Source of the DNA: Mycobacterium gallinarum
Lineage (GTDB): Bacteria; Actinomycetota; Actinomycetes; Mycobacteriales; Mycobacteriaceae
Length of the DNA: 64,000 bases
Assembly (NCBI RefSeq): GCF_010726765.1
Contig: NZ_AP022601.1
Location: forward strand, 4,402,001-4,466,000
Reading direction: 5' to 3'
Numbering within the stretch: the first letter of the stretch is position 1; every line of letters begins with the position of its first letter. Under the pieces are notes generated by a model. That model did no database searches and was not told where the DNA came from. It saw only the letters and a list, made by a program, of their open reading frames with translations. A program made the translations under genes and the position numbers. Shown here piece after piece: positions 54,679-63,918 of the stretch.

Positions 54679-55413
54679 GTGCGGTCTATCCACGCCGGCA
54701 TGGCGATGTGCGCGGTCGTGATTTTGGCCGGGTGCGGAGCGGCCGTCGAGGAGAGCACAAGCCCGACCTCCTCCCCCGGAACGGCGACATCATCCGCCCC
54801 GTCTTCACCCACCACAAACACCACGCCACCCCCTCCGACGTTGGTCCCCGCGGCGGCCGGTCCCGACCTACTGCTCAAACGCAGCGAACTCAGCGAGATC
54901 ATCAGTGCCACCGACCTTGCCGAAACCGAGGCCTACACCGGGCCGCAGAAGTCCAACGTGAAGATCGAGCCGTGGCCGTGCCGATCCCGGGCACTCGTCG
55001 GAGAGACCGGGGTGTTGGTCAACAAGCCGACCCTGGTGGGCAATGCCAACCGCGGCGCGAACGGCCAAGCCGTGACGCAGATGGTTGCCATCTTCGAGAA
55101 ACCTGGCGACATCACCAATCAGGGTGGTGCGATGTGGCTGATCGAGGACGAATGGCGCGACTGCCCCGACGGCGACATCTTCTTCATCGAACTCGACCCG
55201 GCCAACAACCAACGTTGGGTGCCCTATCCGATCACCACCGGCCCTGATCGCATCGGCACGACCTTCAAGCGCGACGGGTTGCCCCGCAACTGTCACCACG
55301 TCGTCGCACACCGGGGCAACGTGATGGCCGAAGTCCTCGTCTGCGGCGACGGGGACAACACAGCGCCGGCCAACACCGTCGCCGACCGAATTCTGGCCAA
55401 GGTGCCGACATAG
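54679..55413 (+). CDS. Lipoprotein with PknH-type sensor domain
   Basis: A 244-residue lipoprotein. The signal ends in the lipobox VILAGC (Cys19), then a Ser/Thr/Pro-rich linker to about residue 60. The rest is a PknH-type sensor domain with four cysteines in the contexts PWPCRS, WRDCPDG, PRNCHHV and VLVCGDG, matching the two-disulfide pattern. It resembles LppH-type proteins: the sensor without a kinase. GAGGAG precedes the GTG by 9 nt. First gene of the sensor/kinase cluster. Confidence 0.8.
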   Translation: MRSIHAGMAMCAVVILAGCGAAVEESTSPTSSPGTATSSAPSSPTTNTTPPPPTLVPAAAGPDLLLKRSELSEIISATDLAETEAYTGPQKSNVKIEPWPCRSRALVGETGVLVNKPTLVGNANRGANGQAVTQMVAIFEKPGDITNQGGAMWLIEDEWRDCPDGDIFFIELDPANNQRWVPYPITTGPDRIGTTFKRDGLPRNCHHVVAHRGNVMAEVLVCGDGDNTAPANTVADRILAKVPT

Positions 55414-55472
55414 CTGTTCAGTGAACTGATCGAGCGCGTCGGCGCTTCCGCGAGCCGCTAAGGTACCCCCAT

Positions 55473-56747
55473 ATGGGGTTCTACCCGCAGGGAACGCCGG
55501 TCGGCGCACTCCGCACTCGCCGCACAGGGGCATCAGCGCGTCGGGTCTCCGGTGCAGTTGCGCTGGCAGCGGCCATGATCGCCACGGCGTGCACCACGGT
55601 CATCGATGGAGCGGCGCACCGGTCGGCGGGCGGGCCGCCGCCTGGAGCCGTGGACGTCAGCCTGCTCGACACCGGTAACTACCCCACGCGGTCCGCCCCT
55701 CCCCTCGGAGCTGCCGGCACCCCGGAAAGGGGCGGGCTGGTCGAAGGCGCGCGAATGGCCGAGCACGTCGTCGGGCCGTGGGACGTCGATATGGCACTCA
55801 CAAAATCGGCGAGGCCGACCACCGTGTTGCACAATCCCGCAGCGCTTCAGCAGCTCTTGACCGAGGACATCGCCTTTGCGGCGGGCAAACACAACTATGT
55901 AACGGGGTTCTCCTCGGCCCGACGTACGGAGCCCGATCGCTTCAGCCTGGTCAACGCGGTGCTGCGCTTCGCCGATCCCCCATCAGCGGCGGCCGCGGCC
56001 ACCGAATTCGCTGACCTGACTTTGCAGCCCGGCATCAACGACAACTTGCCCCAGGCGCAGCCGGTGACCATCCCCAATCATCCCGGCACCCGCGCCTCCA
56101 TCTACGAGACCACCCCGCCCGGTTCGACCACCCCGAACATCAATGTCGACGCCTACACCGCCCACGGCCCCTTTGTACTGATCCAGTCCGCCAGCACCCC
56201 TGACGGGGTCGGTCCCACCGCCGATATGGTCGCAAAGACACTGGATCAGCAGATCCCGGCCATCGACACATTCGTGCCCACCCCGGTATCGGAGCTTGGC
56301 GGCCTCGCCGTCGACGACGGCGGGCTTTTGGCGCGTACCATCCCATTCATCGGCGATGCGATCCCCGTCGGTGCGAACCTGGTGTACGGGCCGCATGCCG
56401 CTCTGCATTTCCAGACCTCCCCGCTGACATCAGCGCAGCTGTTCACTGACACGGGCATGGACCCGTGGGCCAGGGGTAAAGCCACTGTGTATCAGGTTCG
56501 CGACGGTGAGGCAGCGGCAAAGATGTTCGAGCAGTTCACGTCCGAACCGCAGGCCTCCGGAGACAAACCGGCGGCGGCTGTGCCGAATATGCCGGATTCG
56601 CGCTGCTTCCAGCATGAGGAGCCACTAAGCAAATACGTAGTGTGCTTCGCCGCCGTTGACCGGTATGTCATCGAAGCCGGGTCGGCCCAGATCGCCGATG
56701 CACACCAGTTGAGCGCCGCGCAGTACACCATGCTGGTGGCCTCATGA
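55473..56747 (+). CDS. Mycobacterial lipoprotein, DUF7373-like
   Basis: A 424-residue lipoprotein with an Arg-rich N-terminus, hydrophobic segment and lipobox MIATAC (near residue 40). The mature part repeats mycobacterial surface lipoprotein features such as LLDTGNYPTRS, EGARMAEHVVGPWDVD and the closing SKYVVCFAAVDRYVIEA. From memory this is the DUF7373 family; function unknown. It lies 59 bp after the preceding lipoprotein gene and 95 bp before the kinase gene, same strand. Confidence 0.72.
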   Translation: MGFYPQGTPVGALRTRRTGASARRVSGAVALAAAMIATACTTVIDGAAHRSAGGPPPGAVDVSLLDTGNYPTRSAPPLGAAGTPERGGLVEGARMAEHVVGPWDVDMALTKSARPTTVLHNPAALQQLLTEDIAFAAGKHNYVTGFSSARRTEPDRFSLVNAVLRFADPPSAAAAATEFADLTLQPGINDNLPQAQPVTIPNHPGTRASIYETTPPGSTTPNINVDAYTAHGPFVLIQSASTPDGVGPTADMVAKTLDQQIPAIDTFVPTPVSELGGLAVDDGGLLARTIPFIGDAIPVGANLVYGPHAALHFQTSPLTSAQLFTDTGMDPWARGKATVYQVRDGEAAAKMFEQFTSEPQASGDKPAAAVPNMPDSRCFQHEEPLSKYVVCFAAVDRYVIEAGSAQIADAHQLSAAQYTMLVAS

Positions 56748-56842
56748 ACCCGGCCGTGCACGCCTCCTCCACACCCACTGCGCGACAGCCGTTCTGCCCG
56801 TTCACAGACACGCCCTACGGACCGTAACGAGGGAACAATCAG

Positions 56843-58831
56843 ATGGCACTGGACGTGGGATCGGTGGTGGCCGGTTACCGCATTGAAGCCGTTCTCGGCA
56901 GGGGAGGCATGGGGACGGTCTTCCGCGCGGCCCATCCCACCCTGCCACGCTCCGACGCCCTCAAGGTCTTGTCGTCGGACCTGACAGCCGACAGTCACTT
57001 TCGCGAGCGATTCCTCCGTGAGGCCGATCTGGCTGCGACTCTTGATCATCCGCACATCGTGTCGGTCTACAACCGGGGCGAAACCGAGGACGGACATCTT
57101 TGGATCGCGATGCAATACGTTGCAGGCAGCGACGCCTACCATGAACTGAAAGCGGGCCGCATGACCCCGGCGCGCGCGCTGCGCATCACCGCCGCGGTCG
57201 CCGATGCTCTGGACTACGCGCATCAGCACGGCCTGCTGCACCGCGATGTGAAACCCGCGAACTTCCTGCTCGCCGCCAACGATCAGCGAATCTTCCTGGC
57301 CGACTTCGGAATCGCCAAGAGAAACGACGACGCCGCCGGCCTGACGCAAACCGGAATGGTACTGGCCTCGATCGCCTACGCCGCACCGGAAACACTGATC
57401 GGCGAAGCCGCTGATCATCGGGCCGACATCTACGCCCTGGGCTGCAGTCTGTACACAATGCTCACCGGTCAAACTCCGTTCGCGCGCCCCGGCGCCGAGG
57501 TGGGGGCCACCATCACCGGCCATTTGACCGCGCCGCCACCCAGGGTCACCGACCGGATACCCGAACTGCCGCCTGCCATCGATGCGGTCATCGCCAAGGC
57601 AATGGCCAAGGACCCCGCACAGCGCTACCAAACCGGCAGGGAGCTCGCTGAGGCCGCCGCCGCCGCACTCGACGACAGCACGGTGCAACTGAGGGCCACG
57701 CCGCCGCCGCCCGCCCCCACCGAGTGGGCTCCGCCACCACCGACGGGTGCGCAGCCACCCGGCCCGCCGGCATACTTCGACCCCGCCCGACCGCCCAACG
57801 CCGCCATCACTTACCCGAGTGGGTGGCAGATGGCCGAGAACCACGCTGGACAGGCCCGCGGGCCCAAACGCCGACGCACCCGCACTCTCATCGCTGCCGG
57901 TCTGGCTGCCGTTGTCCTCGTCGCGGCTGTGATCGGCGTGGTGCTGTGGAATCAAGGGCCCGACGAACCCGCCTACCAGGCCCAGACTTTCACTCATCAA
58001 CACGGCGTCACCGAGCTCTCCTCTCGGCCGCAAAAGGTAGCGGCAATCGGACCCGGCGACGGCGACGCCGTGCTGTCGCTGGGAGTCCAACCTGTCGTGA
58101 TCGGCTCATCTACCAATGCGCTGCCCAGCTGGGAACAGTCCGCGGTCACCGGCACACCGACCGTGCTGACGGGCTTCACCAACACCGCCGCGGTCGCCGA
58201 CGCCCGTCCCGACGTCATCATTGCGACCGGAACGCTCGACGACGCCACGTACAACAAACTCGCCGCCATCGCGCCGACGCTGACCAGACCCGCGGATCAA
58301 ACCGCCGAATCATGGACGTGGCAGAGCCAGCTGATCTGGATCGGCGACATTCTCGGCTATGAGGACAAAGCCAAGGAACTCATCGGTGACATCCGTTCCC
58401 AACAGGATGACTTGAAGAACCAGAATCCTTCGTGGAACGGAAAATCTGTTGTAGCTCTTGTCAATTCAGACACGTCCGTCTTGGAGGTGCTCACGCCCTC
58501 CACCGCCGCCGACTATCTCGAGGCGCTCGGGCTGCGCTACAGCCAAGACTTCACCCATAGGGCCACCGATACCGGCGACACCCGGCCCATGCCCGACCCT
58601 GCCGGCGTCTACAACATCGAAACAGACGTCCTGGTGGTCATCCGCACCGACGGCAAGGCTGGCGGAGGCGGATTCGACGGTCTGCCAGGGCCCTTCGCCG
58701 GATATCAGGGAACGATGGTCGTCGTGGACGATCCGAACACCATCGCTGCGCTGACCGGGCCCGGGGGTTATCTCGCAAGCCAGTATCTCGATGCGAATTT
58801 TGCGCCGGCACTGGCCCGCGAATTGAGATAG
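56843..58831 (+). CDS. Transmembrane Ser/Thr kinase fused to a FecB/BtuF-type binding domain
   Basis: A 662-residue protein in two halves. Residues 1–270 are an intact Ser/Thr kinase (GRGGMGTV, Lys41, HRD with Asp135, DFG, activation loop LTQTG). A Pro-rich linker and one transmembrane helix (about 349–371) follow. About 378–662 is a periplasmic-binding-protein fold of the siderophore/cobalamin type: PQKVAAIGPGDGDAVLSLGV, ARPDVIIAT, YNKLAAIAPTL, LGYEDKAKELI and DYLEALGLRY are its usual landmarks. No partner ABC transporter is near, so the domain probably works as a receptor. The ligand is unknown. Kinase and linker resemble the protein at 16538. Confidence 0.9.
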   Translation: MALDVGSVVAGYRIEAVLGRGGMGTVFRAAHPTLPRSDALKVLSSDLTADSHFRERFLREADLAATLDHPHIVSVYNRGETEDGHLWIAMQYVAGSDAYHELKAGRMTPARALRITAAVADALDYAHQHGLLHRDVKPANFLLAANDQRIFLADFGIAKRNDDAAGLTQTGMVLASIAYAAPETLIGEAADHRADIYALGCSLYTMLTGQTPFARPGAEVGATITGHLTAPPPRVTDRIPELPPAIDAVIAKAMAKDPAQRYQTGRELAEAAAAALDDSTVQLRATPPPPAPTEWAPPPPTGAQPPGPPAYFDPARPPNAAITYPSGWQMAENHAGQARGPKRRRTRTLIAAGLAAVVLVAAVIGVVLWNQGPDEPAYQAQTFTHQHGVTELSSRPQKVAAIGPGDGDAVLSLGVQPVVIGSSTNALPSWEQSAVTGTPTVLTGFTNTAAVADARPDVIIATGTLDDATYNKLAAIAPTLTRPADQTAESWTWQSQLIWIGDILGYEDKAKELIGDIRSQQDDLKNQNPSWNGKSVVALVNSDTSVLEVLTPSTAADYLEALGLRYSQDFTHRATDTGDTRPMPDPAGVYNIETDVLVVIRTDGKAGGGGFDGLPGPFAGYQGTMVVVDDPNTIAALTGPGGYLASQYLDANFAPALARELR

Positions 58832-58836
58832 TCGCT

Positions 58837-59775
58837 CTACGCCGCGGGCGCGATCTTCTCGGCGATTTCGTTCGCGATCGAAAATCCCGCGCTACCGACC
58901 GTCGGCGAGCAGGCCCGCACATCAACGATCACGTTGGAGCGCAGGGCCATATTGCGTTCACACTGCTGACCTTCAGTCCGCGCCGTGGTCGGAACCAGTA
59001 ACAGGGTCATGATGCCCGCAGCCACCGACGGCATACCAAGATCAGCTTCGGTAACCCCGCCGCCCTCGTACCTGATATGGGTGGATTTGCAGGCGTTCCA
59101 GTCGGCGACCTGCCGGTCGTAAAACGCCTTCGCGGCGCCCGCGTCGGGAAACGAGACGACAGCCTGCACCATCTGAATCGGGGGCTGGAAAAAGCCCTGG
59201 ATGGCAAGGCCGGTGTAACGAGACCCTTGGTATGTCGCCTCGTACGCCGGGCCCCACGCACCGGTGCAATGCGGCGGAGTGACCGAACCGGGCAACAGTT
59301 TGGCGAGCGGGGGATCGGCAGTCATGCCGGTGGTGTTCATGCGCTGATTGATCAGGTCAGCGGGAAGCAGTAGTCCAGGCAGCGCGGCAGCATCGACCAC
59401 GGGAGGAGGTGGTGGGGGAGCGGGCGCCGGCGTGAAGCGGGGCGTGGCGGCTGCGGTCGTGCTGGGACCGGCGGGCATCGGCGTCGAGGTCGTCGCGGTG
59501 GCATCAGTCGACGAGCTGTCCTCGCCGCCGGTGAACACCACCAGGGCCACGATCACGGCGCCGACCACGGCGGCCGCACCGCCGATGACCCACCACCGCC
59601 GGCGACCGAGAAATCCAGTGCTGCCCGATGGGGGTTGCTGTCGGTAACCGATAGCGGGTGGCGGTTGTTGCGGGTAAAGGAACCGCCCGGCGTCCAGCGT
59701 GTCTTCCTCGTGGATACTGCGCGGAGCAATTGGGGTGGTCTCACCAACGTCGCGCGGCAGATCGTCGTTGCTCAC
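58837..59775 (-). CDS. Membrane protein with PknH-type sensor but no kinase
   Basis: 312 residues. The cytosolic ~60 residues contain GETTPIAP (11–18) and several other Thr/Ser residues; a transmembrane helix (about 61–82) and a Thr/Pro-rich linker follow. The C-terminal PknH-type sensor domain has four cysteines in PPHCTGAWGP, WNACKS, QQCERN and VRACSPT, nearly the same as in the kinase at 16538–18355. It is convergent with the kinase–binding-protein fusion (5 bp apart). The cytosolic TTP site makes it a candidate kinase substrate (inference). Confidence 0.85.
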   Translation of the reverse strand: MSNDDLPRDVGETTPIAPRSIHEEDTLDAGRFLYPQQPPPAIGYRQQPPSGSTGFLGRRRWWVIGGAAAVVGAVIVALVVFTGGEDSSSTDATATTSTPMPAGPSTTAAATPRFTPAPAPPPPPPVVDAAALPGLLLPADLINQRMNTTGMTADPPLAKLLPGSVTPPHCTGAWGPAYEATYQGSRYTGLAIQGFFQPPIQMVQAVVSFPDAGAAKAFYDRQVADWNACKSTHIRYEGGGVTEADLGMPSVAAGIMTLLLVPTTARTEGQQCERNMALRSNVIVDVRACSPTVGSAGFSIANEIAEKIAPAA

Positions 59776-59983
59776 CGTCTATCCCTTTCGTTCATCTGAC
59801 CAGGGTGTTTCACGCGCCAGCCGCGAACGGCCTCGCGTCAGTCGAGGCCTGCCGCTGATGCTAAGGCATCTCCGATACACCTCTGTGCGCCAAAAGGACG
59901 CCCGATTGCTCGGGCCCGCCACGCTTCTGCCAGTAAGCGGGTTCGCTGTTTGACCGGGTGCCGCGTCGGGCAACATGGCAGTC

Positions 59984-60322
59984 ATGGCACGCGACGTATC
60001 CGACGAAAATCCCCTGACGCCCGAAGAGCAGCTCGACTCCGACGAGGTGCGAAACGACGACGGCGACGAGGTCGTTGACCCGCCGGAGAAGTGGATCGAG
60101 GCCAAAGAGGACGAAACGCTCGACGAGCGTCTGGCCGACGAGGTGCCCGATGTCGGGCCCGATGATGTCGATCCACGCGACGCCGATGACACCGAGCAGG
60201 AAACCGTCTCGATGTCCGACGACGAACTCGACCGGATCGACCCCGAAGAGCACGGCATCGACCGCGGTCAGATCGACGGCACTCCCGAAGACGGTGACTC
60301 GTTCTTCAACGTCGAGCGGTGA
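59984..60322 (+). CDS. Small acidic protein of unknown function
   Basis: A 112-residue protein in which nearly a third of residues are Asp or Glu, with no hydrophobic core, so probably disordered. It starts MARDVSDENPLTPEEQLDS (ATG 59984; a second ATG at 59975 is possible). Similar acidic proteins are common in mycobacteria without known function. Its stop abuts the convergent glgX stop. Confidence 0.68.
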   Translation: MARDVSDENPLTPEEQLDSDEVRNDDGDEVVDPPEKWIEAKEDETLDERLADEVPDVGPDDVDPRDADDTEQETVSMSDDELDRIDPEEHGIDRGQIDGTPEDGDSFFNVER

Positions 60323-62482
60323 CTACGTCTCGCTGACCGTCGCCGACCTCAGCACCAGCACCGACCTGGCGTCGACGGTGACTTTCGCTCCTGCATCGTG
60401 GGTCTTCGGTTCCTCGCCATTGGTGGCCGCGGTGTCGATCACCGGCTCCCACGAGGTGCCGAACCGTTCCTCAGGCAGGACGAACTCGAGCGCCTCGTAG
60501 TGGGCATTGAAGAACATCACGAACGAGTCATCCGTCACCCGCTGACCCCTCGGATCGAGGTCGGGGATGCCCTGCCCATTGAGGTACACCGCAATCGATT
60601 TGGCGAACCCGGAATCCCAGTCCTCGTCGCTCATCTCCGATCCGTCCGGTGCGAACCACGCGATGTCGGGTAGTCCGTCGCCGCCGCGCTGGCGCACGGG
60701 GCGGCCGGAGAAGAACCGTCGGCGCCGGAACACGGGGTGCGCGGCGCGTATCGCTGAAACGCTGCGGGTGAACTCGATCAGTTCGGTATCGGCGTTCTCC
60801 CAGTCGATCCAGGACAATTCGTTGTCCTGGCAGTAGACGTTGTTGTTGCCCTGCTGCGTGCGGCCGAGCTCGTCGCCATGCGCGATCATCGGAACGCCCT
60901 GCGAGAGCAGCAGCGTGGTCAGGAAGTTGCGCTGCTGCCGCGACCGGAGCGCGTTGATCTCGGGATCATCGGTCGGTCCCTCGACACCGCAGTTCCACGA
61001 CCTGTTGTGACTCTCGCCGTCGTTGTTGTCCTCACCGTTGGCGTCGTTGTGTTTCTCGTTGTAGGACACCAGGTCCCGCAGCGTGAACCCGTCGTGGGCA
61101 ATGACGAAGTTGATCGATGCCACCGGTCGACGAGCGGTGTCCTCGTACAGATCGGCCGATCCGGTCAACCGGGAGGCGAATTCGTCGAGGGTGGCCGGCT
61201 CTCCGCGCCAGTAGTCGCGCACGGTGTCACGGTATTTGCCGTTCCACTCTGTCCACTGCGGCGGGAAATTACCGACCTGGTATCCGCCGGGTCCGACGTC
61301 CCACGGCTCGGCGATCAGCTTGACCTGGCTGACGATCGGATCCTGTTGTACGAGTTCGAAGAACGTCGACAGTCGGTCCACGTCGTAGAACTCGCGGGCC
61401 AGTGTCGACGCCAGGTCGAAGCGGAACCCGTCGACGTGCATCTCGGTCACCCAGTACCGCAGCGAGTCCATGATCAGCTGCAGCGAGTGCGGATGGCCGA
61501 CGTTGAGGCTGTTGCCCGTACCGGTGTAGTCCATGTAGTAGCGCTTGTCGTCGTCGACGAGGCGGTAGTACGCGGCGTTGTCGATGCCCCGCATGGACAG
61601 CGTCGGCCCCATGTGATTGCCCTCGGCGGTGTGGTTGTAGACGACGTCGAGGATCACCTCGATGCCCTCCTCGTGCAGGGCACGCACCATCGCCTTGAAC
61701 TCCTGCACCTGCCCACCGGGGTTCGGGCTCGAGCTGTATTTCGGGTCGGGCGCCAGGAACCCGATGGTGTTGTAGCCCCAGTAGTTGGACAGACCCTTGT
61801 CGATCAGCGTGGAATCGTTTGCGAAGTGATGCACGGGCATCAGCTCGATCGCGTTGACGCCCAATGTTTTCAGGTGATCGATGATCACCGGGTGCGCCAC
61901 CGCGGCGTACGTACCGCGAAGCTGTTCCGGGATGTCCGGATGGGTCTGCGTGAGTCCCTTGACGTGCGCCTCGTAGATGACGGTGTCGGCGTATTCGTGG
62001 CTGGGCGGGCGGTCTACGCCCCAGTCGAAGTACGGGTTGATGACGACGCATTTGGGCATGCTGGCCGCCGAATCGTCGTCGTTGCGGCTGTCAGGGTCGC
62101 CGAAGTTGTAGCTGAACAACGACTGATTCCAGTCGAACGCACCCTGAATGGCCTTGGCGTAGGGATCCAGCAACAGCTTGTTGGGGTTACAGCGGTGGCC
62201 GGCGGCGGGGTCGTAGGGCCCGTGTACGCGGTAGCCGTAGCGCTGCCCGGGTTCGATGGTCGGGACGAAACCGTGCCAGACGAAGCCGTCCACCTCGGGC
62301 AGCGTGATGCAGGCCGTCTGTTCGCCGTCAGCGTCGAACAGGCACAGTTCGACGCGCTCGGCGGCCTCGCTGAACAGCGCAAAGTTCGTGCCCGTGCCGT
62401 CGTAGGTCGCCCCGAGTGGATAGGCCTTGCCTGGCCAGATCTCAAGAGGGGTGTTGACCTGCGGATTGGCGGGTTGACTCAA
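60323..62482 (-). CDS. glgX: Glycogen debranching enzyme GlgX (TreX-like)
   Basis: A 719-residue GH13 isoamylase-type enzyme that cuts alpha-1,6 branches in glycogen or alpha-glucan. An N-terminal CBM48-like domain (GTNFALFSEAAERVELCLFD) is followed by the catalytic barrel with VYNHTAEGN, GFRFDLAST (nucleophile Asp), LIAEPWD (acid/base Glu) and IAHDGFTLRDLV. Length fits Rv1564c (721). It lies near treS–mak but is not in their operon; the three are linked by glucan metabolism. Confidence 0.95.
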   Translation of the reverse strand: MSQPANPQVNTPLEIWPGKAYPLGATYDGTGTNFALFSEAAERVELCLFDADGEQTACITLPEVDGFVWHGFVPTIEPGQRYGYRVHGPYDPAAGHRCNPNKLLLDPYAKAIQGAFDWNQSLFSYNFGDPDSRNDDDSAASMPKCVVINPYFDWGVDRPPSHEYADTVIYEAHVKGLTQTHPDIPEQLRGTYAAVAHPVIIDHLKTLGVNAIELMPVHHFANDSTLIDKGLSNYWGYNTIGFLAPDPKYSSSPNPGGQVQEFKAMVRALHEEGIEVILDVVYNHTAEGNHMGPTLSMRGIDNAAYYRLVDDDKRYYMDYTGTGNSLNVGHPHSLQLIMDSLRYWVTEMHVDGFRFDLASTLAREFYDVDRLSTFFELVQQDPIVSQVKLIAEPWDVGPGGYQVGNFPPQWTEWNGKYRDTVRDYWRGEPATLDEFASRLTGSADLYEDTARRPVASINFVIAHDGFTLRDLVSYNEKHNDANGEDNNDGESHNRSWNCGVEGPTDDPEINALRSRQQRNFLTTLLLSQGVPMIAHGDELGRTQQGNNNVYCQDNELSWIDWENADTELIEFTRSVSAIRAAHPVFRRRRFFSGRPVRQRGGDGLPDIAWFAPDGSEMSDEDWDSGFAKSIAVYLNGQGIPDLDPRGQRVTDDSFVMFFNAHYEALEFVLPEERFGTSWEPVIDTAATNGEEPKTHDAGAKVTVDARSVLVLRSATVSET

Positions 62483-62558
62483 GTTGCAGCTCCAAAATCA
62501 GTACGGATACGAACGAAGGCGACGTTAGGGGATGCCCAATGCGAAAGCATTGCAACCA

Positions 62559-63365
62559 ATGACTCCGTCACACGAATACCGCACATTGCTGCTGGCCGTT
62601 GACAGTGGTGTGGCAACTATCACGCTCAGCCGCCCCGAGCGGCGCAATGCCGTCGGTGACGGAATGCGGGAGGAGCTCGCCGACGCCTACCGGACCTGTG
62701 ACCGCGACGACGGAGTCCGCGCCGTCGTGCTGACGGGCGCACCCCCGGCGTTCTGCGCGGGTGCCGATTTGGCTGCGGGTGAGGACACCTTCGCCAGCCC
62801 GGGGTCGGGGTTCAGCGCGGCCGGTATCGACGTGCCCGCCTTCACGCTGTCCAAGCCGGTGATCGCGGCGGTGAACGGCCACGCGATCGGATTGGGTCTG
62901 ACGTTGGCGTTGCAGTGCGACCTGCGGTTCTTCGCCGCCGATGCGCGGTACGGCATCGTGCAGGTGCGGCGCGGGGTCGTCGGCGACGCCTACTCACACT
63001 GGGTTCTGCCGCGGCTCGTCGGGATCGCCAACGCCGCCGAAATCCTCTTGACCGGTACGACATTCGACGGTCACCGGGCAGTCGAACTCGGGCTGGGCAG
63101 CCGGGTGCTCGATGCAGATGACGTGCTCCCTGCCGCCCTGGAGGTGGCGCATGACATCGCGACGAATACCGCGCCGATGTCGGTGGCAGCCAGCAAGCGT
63201 CTGCTGTGGGATTCCTTCGACCTCGACCGTGCCGCCGTCGGTCGCCGCGAAACCGAGATCCACCTCGCGGTGATGGGCCACGACGACGCCAGGGAAGGTG
63301 TGCGAGCCCACCTGGAAAACCGGGCGCCCGAATGGACGGGACGCCCGGTCGATCCGACTAGCTGA
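62559..63365 (+). CDS. Enoyl-CoA hydratase/isomerase family protein
   Basis: A 268-residue crotonase-fold protein. Oxyanion-hole segments are AFCAGADLAAG and the following NGHAIGLGLTLAL; the C-terminal trimer helix is intact. The acidic catalytic residues of true hydratases are not both obvious in VRRGVVGDAYSHWVLPRL, so the exact reaction is uncertain. The start is ATG 62559 (MTPSHEYRTLL) or ATG 62532. It is divergent from glgX and overlaps the convergent pncA end by 8 bp. Confidence 0.87.
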   Translation: MTPSHEYRTLLLAVDSGVATITLSRPERRNAVGDGMREELADAYRTCDRDDGVRAVVLTGAPPAFCAGADLAAGEDTFASPGSGFSAAGIDVPAFTLSKPVIAAVNGHAIGLGLTLALQCDLRFFAADARYGIVQVRRGVVGDAYSHWVLPRLVGIANAAEILLTGTTFDGHRAVELGLGSRVLDADDVLPAALEVAHDIATNTAPMSVAASKRLLWDSFDLDRAAVGRRETEIHLAVMGHDDAREGVRAHLENRAPEWTGRPVDPTS

Positions 63366-63909
63366 TCTCGACCCCGGCGGCGCGCATGTCCTCGATCGCC
63401 TTGGCTGTCGACTCGGGCGCGACGCCGGCCGTCAGGTCCAGCAGCACTCGGGTGGCGAAGCCCGCCTCCACGGCATCCGCGGCAGTCGCTCGCACGCAGT
63501 AATCCGTCGCGATACCGACGATGTCGACCTCCTCGACACCGCGCTGCCGTAGCCAGTCGGCCAGCAGGGTGCCGTCGTCGTCGGCGCCCTCGAAGCCGCT
63601 GTAGGCGGCGGCGAACTGACCCTTGCGGAACACAGCCTCGACCTCGCCGGTCTCCAGGTGGGGATGGAAGTCCGCGCCAGAGGTCGACACCACGCAGTGC
63701 CGCGGCCACGAGTGCGCGTAGTCCGGATTGTCGGAGAAGTGTTCACCGGGATCGATGTGAAAGTCCTTGGTCGCCACCACATGTGCGTAGCCGTGATCAC
63801 CGGCCAGCAGCTCGCTGATGCCGCTGGCGACTTCGGCGCCGCGCGTCACCTCCAGCGAACCGCCTTCGCAGAAGTCGTTCTGAACGTCGGTGATGATCAG
63901 CGCCCGCAT
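63358..63909 (-). CDS. pncA: Nicotinamidase / pyrazinamidase PncA
   Basis: A 183-residue hydrolase that turns nicotinamide into nicotinate for NAD recycling and also activates pyrazinamide. All key residues are at the same numbers as in M. tuberculosis PncA: catalytic Asp8, Lys96 and Cys138, and metal ligands Asp49, His51, His57 and His71. Motifs are ITDVQNDF, KDFHIDPGEHF, FRKGQF and GIATDYCVRAT. A complete, apparently functional enzyme. Confidence 0.95.
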   Translation of the reverse strand: MRALIITDVQNDFCEGGSLEVTRGAEVASGISELLAGDHGYAHVVATKDFHIDPGEHFSDNPDYAHSWPRHCVVSTSGADFHPHLETGEVEAVFRKGQFAAAYSGFEGADDDGTLLADWLRQRGVEEVDIVGIATDYCVRATAADAVEAGFATRVLLDLTAGVAPESTAKAIEDMRAAGVEIS

Positions 63910-63918
63910 AGCCAGAAC

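Noticed and set aside
56492..58090. 532-codon minus-strand frame opposite the fusion kinase
   Set aside because: Its composition is typical of an antisense shadow, and the plus-strand kinase motifs are unmistakable.
60878..62602. 574-codon plus-strand frame opposite glgX
   Set aside because: Val/Arg/His-rich antisense translation of a well-recognised enzyme.
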